In this document: one piece after another, positions 21,583 through 32,428 of the stretch
Layout: each line of letters opens with the position of its first letter
Position numbering within the stretch: the stretch's first letter is position 1
NCBI GenBank assembly: GCA_022448365.1
Contig: JAKVCS010000003.1
Span: 1,426,001 to 1,490,000, forward strand
DNA from: Saccharospirillaceae bacterium
Lineage (GTDB): Bacteria > Pseudomonadota > Gammaproteobacteria > Pseudomonadales > Oceanobacteraceae
DNA: 64,000 nucleotides
Direction of reading: 5' to 3'
Notes under the pieces: model-generated
Database searches by the model: none
The model's input: only the letters and a program-made list of their open reading frames with translations
What the model was told of the DNA's origin: nothing
Position numbers and translations under genes: made by a program

Positions 21583-21613
21583 ACGCGGCACTTATTAACA
21601 TAAGTATCCGCGT
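21583..21613 (-). terminator. Probable terminator after eno
   Basis: ACGCGG (21583-21588) pairs with CCGCGT (21608-21613) and CTTAT with ATAAG inside, with a TAAC loop. On the minus strand a T7 run follows about six bases after the stem. It lies about 100 bp past the eno stop and before ftsB. Confidence 0.55.
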
Positions 21614-21709
21614 TGCTCCCCCTGGGGCCAAAGCAAAGTTCGTTTTGGCAAGTCAGTGAGCATTTTGAGATCTTTTTTACCGCCACGACAACAACGCAGC
21701 TCGCTCAGA

Positions 21710-23089
<1,380 letters not shown>

Positions 23090-23189
23090 TTATAACAATA
23101 ACTGCACGTCGTAATCTGTTTATGTTTTGTATTAGCGGCTCAGGAAACGCTCCTTTGAAAGCTTGTTATCCGGTTAATTCACTGACTGC

Positions 23190-24881
<1,692 letters not shown>

Positions 24882-25038
24882 TCAGAGTTGCCAATGCTTC
24901 ACTCAAGATGGGAGGGCAGGATACCAGAAGAGCCCCTGCGGGTAAATTTCTTTGCGTGTTTTTTCCTGTGCTCAATGCGGTGTGCAGAGGGACAGAATCC
25001 CCCCGCCACATCCTGGCTGAAATCGGGCTTTCGGTGCG

Positions 25039-26040
25039 CTATTTCTTTAGCACCACCCGATACCGTGGGTTGCCGTTCTCCAACCGCTCGACGGCCTTAT
25101 TGACGTCGGCCATATCAAAAACTTCGACCTTAGGTTCGATATTATGACGCTCAGCAAAATCTAACATCTCAGCAATCACAGCCGGGCTACCCACTGGCGA
25201 TGAAGAGACACTGCGCTGCGCGCCCATCAAAGCGAACACACTCACGGCTACGGGTTCCAGCACCGCACCGACCAGGTGTAACCGGCCACGCGGCTTTAAC
25301 GTATTGATGTAACTGTTCCAATCAAGCGAGACATTCACGGTCGAAAGAATCAGATCGAAGCTGTTAGCCGCCGTTTTCAATGCCTCTTTGTCACGAGAGT
25401 CCAGCGTATGATGAGCCCCCAGCTCCAGCGCTTCCTGACGCTTTGACTCGGAGGACGTAAACGCGGTGACTTCACACCCCCAGGCATTGAGAAATTGCAA
25501 CGCCATGTGGCCCAAACCACCGATTCCAACGACACCAACACGAGCCGTCGGCTTCACATCAAACTGAACCATCGGGTTATAAACTGTGATGCCACCGCAG
25601 AACAGCGGACCCGCTTTCTCGCTATCTAGACCTTGCGGTAAGGCCACAACGCTGGATGCCTGAGCGCGAACCTTGTCGGCAAAACCACCATGGCGCCCAA
25701 CAATAGTACCCTGGGCAGAACTGCACAGATTATGATCGCCCTCCATACACGTCTGACATTCATTGCAGTAGCCCGCGTGCCAGCCCAGACCAACGCGATC
25801 ACCGATGTTCAACTTAGCAACATGCTTACCAACCGCAGACACTTTACCCGCGACTTCGTGACCGGGCACAAACGGAAATTGAGTAATACCCCACTCGTTA
25901 TTCAGCATGCTCAAATCACTGTGGCAGATACCACAATATTCGACATCTATCTCAACATCGTGATCGCCAAGCGGACCCGGATCGTATTCAAACGGTTTTA
26001 ACTCACCACCCGGCTCAGTGGCTGCGTAAGCTTTAATCAT
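25039..26040 (-). CDS. Zinc-dependent alcohol dehydrogenase, YahK/CAD-type
   Basis: A 333-residue medium-chain dehydrogenase/reductase. Catalytic zinc ligands are in CGICHSDLS and GHEVAG, and four structural-zinc cysteines in CNECQTCMEGDHNLC. The Rossmann motif is GVVGIGGLGHMALQFL followed by FTSSESKRQEA; the Ser-rich loop favours NADP(H). The pattern is that of YahK, YjgB and cinnamyl-alcohol dehydrogenase enzymes, which reduce a broad range of aldehydes. The physiological substrate is unknown. It is divergent from the solute-binding protein gene at 26270. Confidence 0.92.
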   Translation of the reverse strand: MIKAYAATEPGGELKPFEYDPGPLGDHDVEIDVEYCGICHSDLSMLNNEWGITQFPFVPGHEVAGKVSAVGKHVAKLNIGDRVGLGWHAGYCNECQTCMEGDHNLCSSAQGTIVGRHGGFADKVRAQASSVVALPQGLDSEKAGPLFCGGITVYNPMVQFDVKPTARVGVVGIGGLGHMALQFLNAWGCEVTAFTSSESKRQEALELGAHHTLDSRDKEALKTAANSFDLILSTVNVSLDWNSYINTLKPRGRLHLVGAVLEPVAVSVFALMGAQRSVSSSPVGSPAVIAEMLDFAERHNIEPKVEVFDMADVNKAVERLENGNPRYRVVLKK

Positions 26041-26269
26041 GGTTAATCTCCAATGTGTTTACGCACTGCTGTCCACAAGCAGAATACAGCAGTGAATGAT
26101 GCAACAATAGAAGGGAATGGCGCTGAGTTAAAGCAACGGACTGTTGCAACCCGTTCGGTAACATATTGCGGCCGTACAGACTGACAGCTTAAGAAAATTA
26201 ACAGCTTCGGAGCTGCGCTCTATACTGGAAGAAACAGCCTTTGAGAGTCCGCACGTTCAGGTGGTGATT

Positions 26270-27073
26270 ATGACACGCGTTCTATTACTACTAAGCCTTA
26301 TATTATTTGGCATTCACAGCCATGCTCAGAATAATGATCAACCGCTGATTTTTGCGACTGACCATTATCCACCCTATCACTCCAAAGACATCGAAGGTGG
26401 CGGTTATATACACCAGGCCGTTGTTGAAGCCTTCAAACGCAGTGGTCGAAATATCCAGGTGCAGTCACTCCCGTTTGCCAGAGCACTGGTCTACACCCGA
26501 GAGGGGGAGATCACCGGGCTTTTTACCGTCTGGCACCGTAAAGAAAGGGAGAAGTTCGCGCTCTATTCAGACCCATTGCCTGCTAACGATGTGGTGTTTT
26601 TCAAACGCAAAGAGCGGTCCATCAGTTATACCGATGTTCAAAGCTTGCAGCCTTACACCATCGGTACGGTGATCGCTTACGCCTATCCTCCCGCCTTTGC
26701 CAGAGCCGATTACCTCCATAAAGAGGCCGCTAAAGATAATTCCGTGAATATGCAACGGCTCATCAGCGGCCGGGTTGACCTGGCAGTGATGGACATGAAA
26801 CAAGGCATCGACATTATTCGCACCCAGTTTAACAACCACTGTGATGAGATCGATTGGATAGAGCCGCCACTGGAGCGCAACCACCTGTATCTGGCCGTCT
26901 CCAGAAAGGCACCAGAGTTTCGTCAGATCGTTGCTGATTTCAATCGTGGCATGGCAGAAATAAAAGCAGACGGCACCTTTCAGAACATTATGGATCGATT
27001 CGGAATTATCGATACTTCAGAGGTTAAAAACGCATGCGCCAAGACTACCGATCACAAAATCTCTGGTTCTTAA
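26270..27073 (+). CDS. Periplasmic solute-binding protein, family 3 type
   Basis: I start it at ATG 26270, preceded by AGGTGG. The 267-residue protein has a signal peptide (MTRVLLLLSLILFGIHSHAQ) and a bacterial extracellular solute-binding protein family 3 fold: ATDHYPPYHSKD near the mature N-terminus, FARALVYTREGEITGLFTVW, and a second lobe with RLISGRVDLAVMDMKQG. No ABC permease or ATPase is adjacent, so it may be an orphan binding protein or sensor input. It ends exactly one base before the stop of the convergent VF530 gene. Confidence 0.85.
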   Translation: MTRVLLLLSLILFGIHSHAQNNDQPLIFATDHYPPYHSKDIEGGGYIHQAVVEAFKRSGRNIQVQSLPFARALVYTREGEITGLFTVWHRKEREKFALYSDPLPANDVVFFKRKERSISYTDVQSLQPYTIGTVIAYAYPPAFARADYLHKEAAKDNSVNMQRLISGRVDLAVMDMKQGIDIIRTQFNNHCDEIDWIEPPLERNHLYLAVSRKAPEFRQIVADFNRGMAEIKADGTFQNIMDRFGIIDTSEVKNACAKTTDHKISGS

Positions 27074-27448
27074 TCAGGAGTTTCCCCACGGATTCACCTT
27101 CCCGCCCGGCTTAGCCGCAACGGGCGATTTCTGCTTGGCGGAAAATCCGGCCATATCTTTTACAATGGCACTGATTTGCTGGTTATCTTTTCCTTCTTTA
27201 TAAGCAACAAACACCGCCTCCACCTGAGCGCGTGCCCAAGGCGTTCGGCGCAGAAACTTGAGGCTGGATTTGATACTCGGATCAGAACGAAAACAGTTAA
27301 TGCGTACCCAACCCGATAGCGTTTTCCAACCATACTGATTCACCAGCTCATTCAACAGCGCTTCCAGGGTAACCCCATGAAGATGATCCGTTTTGTTTGC
27401 AGTCACGGTTGGCCACTCATTCAGAAAAAAGAATCCGGATTCTAGCAT
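27074..27448 (-). CDS. VF530/DUF2132 family DNA-binding-like protein
   Basis: A 124-residue protein whose core (about residues 20-95) matches the VF530 family first solved from Vibrio fischeri: LHGVTLEALLNELVNQYGW, INCFRSDPSIKSSLKFLRRT and PWARAQVEAVFV. The fold is small and helical and proposed to bind DNA; its role is unknown. A C-terminal basic tail (KQKSPVAAKPGGKVNPWG) is extra. The start at 27448 is open to doubt, because the first 17 residues are not family-like. It abuts the convergent solute-binding gene with no gap. Confidence 0.8.
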   Translation of the reverse strand: MLESGFFFLNEWPTVTANKTDHLHGVTLEALLNELVNQYGWKTLSGWVRINCFRSDPSIKSSLKFLRRTPWARAQVEAVFVAYKEGKDNQQISAIVKDMAGFSAKQKSPVAAKPGGKVNPWGNS

Positions 27449-27625
27449 CTTTATTGATCATCCTGAGCCAATTATCCAGCCACAGGTAGTTGGTCGCCAA
27501 TTGCCCTGTTCAGCCGCTTGCAACACGCCTAAACTCCCTTCGCAACAAAACGATCGTACCATTAACAGTCTGATCGGATCTGCTTCCAATCATCTCCCAC
27601 ACCAATAACAAAAGGGACCTATTGT

Positions 27626-28801
27626 ATGAAAGCTACTTTCTCACCCCTACTGAAACGCTGCCTGCTGGGTACTTTGGCGTCAATTCTCAGCTCTCAAATA
27701 CTGGCCATGAGCGAGGTACCGGTTCCGGTATCGGATGACTACAAAGCCATGACTTTTAATCTGCGCGATAAAGAACCGGAAACCGATGAAGGTAATCAAA
27801 TCTGGAAGAATCGCTTCGGCGCAGTGATTCGAGGAATTGAACACCATAACCCGGATTTTGTTGGCACCCAGGAAGGCTATAACTCTCAGCTGGCATCACT
27901 GGACACCGGCTTCCACCACGCTGGCGGCAAGATTGGCGTTTCAATTATTGAACTGTGGAATAACACCAACAGCAAATTATCAGACACCTATGAGCGCATC
28001 GGTCAGGGTGACGACGGCCTGACCATTGGTAAATTTAACGCCATTTATTACAACAAAGTACGTTTCGAGGTGCTCGAACAAGGCAACCTTTGGTACAGCT
28101 TTAAAGAACTCAAAAATAATGCCCTGGCTGCTGCTGCCGAAAAGGGCATCGCTGAAATTGCCATTAACATTGGCACCCAGGCGGTGCCGGTATTAAAGAA
28201 CATCGCCATTGATTTTGGTGAGTTTGAAAACCGAATGTTCACTTATGCCAAGGTTCGCGACAAAGGCACCAACCGCGAGTTATGGCTGTTCAACACCCAG
28301 ATGTATGAAAACAAAAAGCCGGACGACGCCGGCCACAGCCTGATTATCACCGCAGCGCGTACCTTTGCTATTAACCAGCTGCGTGAATTTATCTTTGAAA
28401 AAGCCATGGTCGACGGTGAACTGCAGCCGGTGATCTTGATGGGTAACTTTGGTGACAACTACCTCAACCTGCCCATGTCGATTGCATTATCGGCGCTGAA
28501 AAATGGCCAGGCGATCAATGATGATTTCTTCCGTTTAAATGCTCGTTGGTGGGCACTGGGCACTCTGCCGGATGACTCAGAAACCTTCCACAACTTCGGT
28601 GAAATTGAAGGGAAATTTGGCCAACCGGTTTACCCGGTCGACTGGACCTACAGCGGCGGCAAAGATGCACAGGGAACTGAGTTCCGCCGAGTCAGCTCCA
28701 GCATTGATAAAGACAAATACCTGAACTTTGCCAATGGCGAACTGGTGTGGCCATCCGATCACTACCCCATCGTTTCTGAGTACACCTTCTCTGAAGAATA
28801 G
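27626..28801 (+). CDS. Secreted endonuclease/exonuclease/phosphatase-fold protein
   Basis: A 391-residue protein with a signal peptide (cleavage near ILA, residue 27). The EEP fold motifs are MTFNLRDKEP at the first strand, FVGTQEGYNSQL with the metal-binding Glu, and a C-terminal SDHYPIVSEYTF with the Asp-His pair. The middle motif, normally GDFN, is here MGNFGDN, a deviation. An extra helical region sits around residues 165-195. Relatives cleave DNA, phosphoinositides or sphingomyelin; the substrate here is unknown. AAAGGGACC lies in front of the ATG. Confidence 0.82.
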   Translation: MKATFSPLLKRCLLGTLASILSSQILAMSEVPVPVSDDYKAMTFNLRDKEPETDEGNQIWKNRFGAVIRGIEHHNPDFVGTQEGYNSQLASLDTGFHHAGGKIGVSIIELWNNTNSKLSDTYERIGQGDDGLTIGKFNAIYYNKVRFEVLEQGNLWYSFKELKNNALAAAAEKGIAEIAINIGTQAVPVLKNIAIDFGEFENRMFTYAKVRDKGTNRELWLFNTQMYENKKPDDAGHSLIITAARTFAINQLREFIFEKAMVDGELQPVILMGNFGDNYLNLPMSIALSALKNGQAINDDFFRLNARWWALGTLPDDSETFHNFGEIEGKFGQPVYPVDWTYSGGKDAQGTEFRRVSSSIDKDKYLNFANGELVWPSDHYPIVSEYTFSEE

Positions 28802-28812
28802 TCACCACCGTG

Positions 28813-28835
28813 CGCAGGCTTTTAGCGAGCCTGCG
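28813..28835 (+). terminator. Stem-loop after the EEP gene
   Basis: CGCAGGCT and AGCCTGCG with a 7-nt loop, 11 bp past the stop. The stem is strong but no clear T run follows, so it may stabilise the 3' end or terminate weakly. Confidence 0.5.
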
Positions 28836-29073
28836 TCGGCTTCAGCTTGCACTATTATTCTGCGGCACTGCTGCATTCGCACAGTTTGACCCTTCACTCG
28901 CGTGCTTACGCCAGATCATCAAACCTTTCCCATTTAACCGCCCCAATTTACGCCATAAATACTGCAATTTCTGTCATTAAAGGAATTGCATTGTCTCTTA
29001 AATATGGCTCAGCTAGTGTACGGTTTCCGAGATGAAAGCTCTCGAATTATAAAAAACAGAAAAAGGATAATGT

Positions 29074-29809
29074 ATGAACCCACTGCGCAATAAAGCGTCA
29101 GGGCTGCTCCTGTTCAGCGTTTTAACTTTTAGCAGCGCACCCACCACTGCTGGTTTTATCGATTGGCTGCGCTGGTTATTTAAAGTACCACCACCGGTTG
29201 TGCAACCGGTTACGTGAGTCTACCCGTGGTCAGCGTAAGTTCCTTGTGTACGACACCGAAGCGGATGAAATCATCAAAGACTTCGACATCAAAGCCAAAC
29301 TGGATGAAGCAGGCTTAGGTCACCTGAGTCCGGCTATTCGTCCTATGGCTCACACCAGCGACTTCCGCTTTTTCTACTTCCAGCTGTCGTTCCTGCATGG
29401 CCTGATCGAATTTGATATGCAAACTGAAAAAGTAACCCGCCTGGCCAAACTGCCAAACCTGGTTCCTCACACGCAAAAAATCAGCTACGTAAACGACTCG
29501 GCTCACCATGGTCTGGCTATGAGCAAAAACGATAAGAAGCTGTGTGTTGCCGGTACAATGAGTGACTACGCAGCCATCGTTGATCGTGAAACCTTTGAAT
29601 ACAAAATCCTCGAAGACTTAGGTAAAAAACCTTACTGGGCCGTGACAGACCGCTCTGGTAAAAACTGCCTGATTTCCTGGAGTGCAACCGATCAGGTTTC
29701 GGTGATCAGCTATGAAACCGGTGAAGAAGTGAAACGTATTGATGTGGGCAACCACCCGCAACGTGTACGTGAAGGTATGCTGAAAATTGACTGGACGTCT
29801 TTATATTAA
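29074..29809 (+). pseudogene. Deleted secreted beta-propeller (YVTN-like) gene
   Basis: An ATG at 29074 with AGGA upstream opens a 47-codon frame with a signal peptide (RNKASGLLLFSVLTFSSAPT) that stops at 29217. Another frame, open from about 29198 to 29809, encodes about 200 residues of beta-propeller-like repeats: RKFLVYDTEADEIIKDFD, GLAMSKNDKKLCVAGTMSDY, KNCLISWSATDQVSVISYET. These are the last blades of a YVTN/cytochrome-D1-like secreted protein. The N-terminal blades are missing and the halves are out of frame. CCGGTT occurs twice at the joint (within 29193-29211), consistent with a short-repeat deletion. It is probably not functional. Confidence 0.7.
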
Positions 29810-29840
29810 TTAAAGATTGATAGTTAAATTTGGATAAAAA

Positions 29841-29880
29841 TAAGCCCTGGAATTAATAAAATTCCGGGGCTTATTTTTAG
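29841..29880. terminator. Bidirectional terminator
   Basis: A 14-bp stem (29841-29854 with 29860-29873, one G-T pair) and a 5-nt loop, flanked by TTTTT on the plus side and AAAAA on the left. It ends the propeller remnant on plus and the small secreted-protein operon on minus. Confidence 0.88.
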
Positions 29881-30216
29881 TTAAGACTGCACAATAAAAT
29901 AGTTTAATGTGACTGAATTGCTCTGATCAAAACAACCATCTTTATTTGAAAAAACGACCATTTTATCTGAAGCAAAAGCCATCATCAATAAGCTTAAGTA
30001 TTCTTTAGCCATTGGCCGGGCCATACTGAATGAGATGTAGTCCCCATTACTTCCATGGCATCCGGGCGCTTCTTTAACGCCACCAACAGGGTAGATATAC
30101 ACCAGGTTGCCACCATCAAATAAAAGTATTTGTGAGATTTTCGCCACTGTAGTGCCTGCTGACACCGGTACTGACAACAATGCGACTAATAACGCTGCAT
30201 ATTTAAGAATTTTCAT
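29881..30216 (-). CDS. Small secreted cysteine protein 1 of an array
   Basis: A 111-residue protein with a clear signal peptide (MKILKYAALLVALLSVPVSA). The mature part has two cysteines, one in APGCHGSNGD and one in NKDGCFDQ. The helix-strand segment YLSLLMMAFASDKMVVFSNK recurs in the three other short proteins of this cluster (see 30249, 30613, 31495). It is the last gene of the run, next to the terminator. Function is unknown. The pattern slightly resembles pentameric toxin B subunits such as SubB (an Ala-rich helix, then Gly/Asp-Lys-x-Val-x-Tyr strand), but this is a weak guess. Confidence 0.75.
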   Translation of the reverse strand: MKILKYAALLVALLSVPVSAGTTVAKISQILLFDGGNLVYIYPVGGVKEAPGCHGSNGDYISFSMARPMAKEYLSLLMMAFASDKMVVFSNKDGCFDQSNSVTLNYFIVQS

Positions 30217-30248
30217 TTCATATCATCCATTTTAGTTGAAAGAATCCA

Positions 30249-30602
30249 TCACCATGGCATCACACCCATTTTAACTCCAAGAACATCCTGAGCATTGCCC
30301 CAATAATCACATGATTCATCTGCATAGACATCAACATTATTTTGGCCTGATGCATAAGCTGTCATCACAATACTAACGAGTTCTTGGTAGTGTGGAGCAT
30401 CACTATTGATACTAAATCGCCTGGTGTTAGCGCACTCCTCCATCTCTGATAAACTGCCATCAATCTTGAAAAGTAAGATGCTTTTTTCGCCAGATGCGTA
30501 TATACCAGCACCAACAATAGTGCGGCCACGATAATACTCAGCAGCCGTGACAAGGTCGGACATAGTTAACATTAGAACGAAGATGGCTAATAATTTCTTC
30601 AT
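30249..30602 (-). CDS. Small secreted cysteine protein 2 of an array
   Basis: The start at 30602 is supported by AAGGAG just upstream; the frame stays open for 37 codons before it. The protein has 117 residues: a signal peptide (MKKLLAIFVLMLTMSDLVTA), then strand-rich sequence with two cysteines (MEECANTRR and DESCDYWG) and the shared segment ELVSIVMTAYASGQNNVDVY. It lies 10 bp after the gene at 30613 and 32 bp before the gene at 29881. No family name is known to me. Confidence 0.75.
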   Translation of the reverse strand: MKKLLAIFVLMLTMSDLVTAAEYYRGRTIVGAGIYASGEKSILLFKIDGSLSEMEECANTRRFSINSDAPHYQELVSIVMTAYASGQNNVDVYADESCDYWGNAQDVLGVKMGVMPW

Positions 30603-30612
30603 AAAAATCTCC

Positions 30613-30954
30613 TTATAAGTAGGTCTCTTCAATTGCAATAAAATCAATTTCGCAAGCAGATCCGGTAGAGTACAACCGGGTTTTTTTGCCAGAATGATAA
30701 GCCGACAGTGCAATACTCAGCGTACGATCAACAAATTCCTTAGAGTGTTTCGAAAGTGTCAACACAGCTTCAATGAAGCCTGATTCATCCTTACAGGCCT
30801 CGGTCACTCTAGTCGCATCCGTTTCAAGATACACTTTTATCGCTTTATATGATGAAAAGTCATAGTTTTTGATAGCATAAACTCTACCAAGTCCTATATC
30901 CGCTGAATGGACAATACCAGAATAAAAGACCAGTATTAAAAGCAGATTTTTCAT
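30613..30954 (-). CDS. Small secreted cysteine protein 3 of an array
   Basis: A 113-residue protein with a signal peptide (MKNLLLILVFYSGIVHSA). The mature part holds two cysteines (VTEACKDES and TGSACEIDF) and the shared segment TLSIALSAYHSGKKTRLYST. Its ATG overlaps the TAA of the preceding lipoprotein gene by one base, so translation is probably coupled. Function is unknown; paralogy with its neighbours is inferred from the aligned Cys and helix-strand pattern. Confidence 0.75.
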   Translation of the reverse strand: MKNLLLILVFYSGIVHSADIGLGRVYAIKNYDFSSYKAIKVYLETDATRVTEACKDESGFIEAVLTLSKHSKEFVDRTLSIALSAYHSGKKTRLYSTGSACEIDFIAIEETYL

Positions 30955-31493
30955 TACATAGTTCCTTCTTTGGTTAAGTTGATTCCCTCAAACAAACGCC
31001 TAACAGAGTTTTTATCTGATTTAGCCTGCTCTAATGTAATAGTTGTCTCACCAGACATATACTCCAACGGGGTTTCAACAAGTTTCGAGCTTATGCTTAC
31101 AGCCTCTACTTTAAGCTGCATTAAATCATCTGACCCTTTACTGGTCAGATCAATACTCTGAATAACAAGGGTCTGACGAGCCCCATCAGAATCAGAAACG
31201 CAATAGACTTCTTTCTCTCTATATTGCTCACACAGGTGAGCAACAAGATCAAAGCCGGATGCTTCGATATTTTTCCGGATATCTTTGGAGATACCTTCAT
31301 CAATGGCGACACCGATAGCTGCCCCCATTGGCCCCATAGCGCCCATCAAAGCAAAGCTGGCACCGGCGCCTTTGCCACTGTATTTGATGGTGGCGGTGTT
31401 TTCGATATAAATCGTGTTCTGGCTGTTTTTATAGCCAAGAACGGAACAGCTTGAGAGTAGTACTAACAGGCTCAGTAGTGATATCTTTTTCAA
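30954..31493 (-). CDS. Glycine-zipper lipoprotein
   Basis: A 179-residue predicted lipoprotein: lipobox LLSSC (Cys 16), then IYIENTATIKYSGKGAG and a glycine-zipper membrane-type segment (ASFALMGAMGPMGAAIGVAI), followed by a mixed domain with two cysteines (AHLCEQYREKEVYCVS). The start appears to be TTG at 31493, one base after the stop of the gene upstream, which suggests coupling. Glycine-zipper lipoproteins often sit in or span the outer membrane. A decayed second copy lies at 31878-32057. Confidence 0.75.
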   Translation of the reverse strand: MKKISLLSLLVLLSSCSVLGYKNSQNTIYIENTATIKYSGKGAGASFALMGAMGPMGAAIGVAIDEGISKDIRKNIEASGFDLVAHLCEQYREKEVYCVSDSDGARQTLVIQSIDLTSKGSDDLMQLKVEAVSISSKLVETPLEYMSGETTITLEQAKSDKNSVRRLFEGINLTKEGTM

Positions 31494-31494
31494 T

Positions 31495-31806
31495 TTATTT
31501 GCTCATATACAGGTATGCAGGAGTTGGTTGAGTTTCATAGCAACTGGTCGCAAAAATATGCAGAGGTTTTTCAGCCAAAAAGGCTGCGATAACAATTGGC
31601 CATTGGTTCTTAAAGCCTGCACTCGTATGATTAAATCGGATTTGGGAATTATTGTGCTGGCAATCCAGAGACTTATAAGGCTCTTCCAGCAGAATAAAAC
31701 ATGTTCCGCTGCTGGTATCACAGCCAATATTCTTTATTTTAACCACTTCTGCATTGGCATACAGACTGGCGGCGAAGGACAGGAGTAACACTGCTAATTT
31801 TTTCAT
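31495..31806 (-). CDS. Small secreted cysteine protein 4 of an array
   Basis: A 103-residue protein with a signal peptide (MKKLAVLLLSFAASLYANA). It has four cysteines (NIGCDTSSGTCF, LDCQHN, TSCYETQ) and the shared segment WPIVIAAFLAEKPLHIFATS. It is first of the tightly packed run of four genes; the lipoprotein start lies one base past its stop. It is more diverged than the others, with the helix-strand segment nearest the C-terminus conserved best. Function is unknown. Confidence 0.72.
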   Translation of the reverse strand: MKKLAVLLLSFAASLYANAEVVKIKNIGCDTSSGTCFILLEEPYKSLDCQHNNSQIRFNHTSAGFKNQWPIVIAAFLAEKPLHIFATSCYETQPTPAYLYMSK

Positions 31807-31877
31807 TATGACATCCTAAATTCGAACTTTACAAAAAACCATGGACATACTAAATATCAATTTTCCCAACACCCCCA

Positions 31878-32057
31878 TCATCGACGATAAAAACCAGAAT
31901 TAGCTCCCATTGGTCCCATAGCACCCATTAAAGCAAAGCTGGCACCGGCGCCTTTGCCGCTGTATTTAATAGCGGCGGTATTTTCGATGTAAACCATATT
32001 TTGGCTGCTTTTATGATCAAATACGGAAAAGCCTGACAATAAGTAAATCAGCACCAT
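31878..32057 (-). pseudogene. Decayed copy of the glycine-zipper lipoprotein gene
   Basis: A 59-codon frame contains YIENTAAIKYSGKGAGASFA and LMGAMGPMGA, almost identical to residues about 28-58 of the lipoprotein encoded at 30954-31493. It stops soon after and so lacks two thirds of the protein. The signal region continues upstream in frame (RKKHVACMVLIYLLSGFSVF), where the expected start Met is Arg and the lipobox Cys is Phe. It is a truncated tandem duplicate, not likely to make a working lipoprotein. Confidence 0.8.
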
Positions 32058-32129
32058 ACAAGCAACATGCTTCTTTCTAGTTAATTTAAGCCTAAAAACA
32101 TCAACATTCCCCCATAAAACCGCAAAAAA

Positions 32130-32414
32130 TCACACAACAAAAAAAATTAAAAGCAAGAAGATAACTAAGCTTAACTGATGTACTAAAACCAGAAAGAAAA
32201 TCACTCTATTTTCAAAAAATATAAAAAGGAACCCAGTAATCAACCAAATAAGTGAAGACGTTTTTAGAACCATTACAACAACGGAAATTTGATACAACTT
32301 AGCCGCTACACTATCAATAGAGATCAGAAACATCCCTGGGGTAATAATTTCAGCAAACAAAAATGTAAATACTGAAATAAGAGAAGCAGTAAGAAATCCG
32401 AAGGCTTTTAACAT
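32130..32414 (-). CDS. Small membrane protein directly after the giant RHS gene
   Basis: I start it at ATG 32414 with GAGG upstream (94 residues); the frame is open a few codons further. It is very hydrophobic with three predicted transmembrane helices (about residues 5-24, 38-60 and 64-92) and almost no loops. It begins 14 bp after the RHS stop. By position it is a candidate immunity or accessory protein for the RHS protein, but no family is recognised. Confidence 0.65.
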   Translation of the reverse strand: MLKAFGFLTASLISVFTFLFAEIITPGMFLISIDSVAAKLYQISVVVMVLKTSSLIWLITGFLFIFFENRVIFFLVLVHQLSLVIFLLLIFFVV

Positions 32415-32428
32415 ACAATTACCTCTTA

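Noticed and set aside
25008..25022. CCACATCCTGG near pyrG as a fourth two-hairpin element
   Set aside because: The stem is only about four base pairs and the second palindrome is missing.
28847..29035. 62-codon open frame after the EEP gene
   Set aside because: Composition looks random and there is no ribosome site; the promoter of the propeller remnant is expected here.
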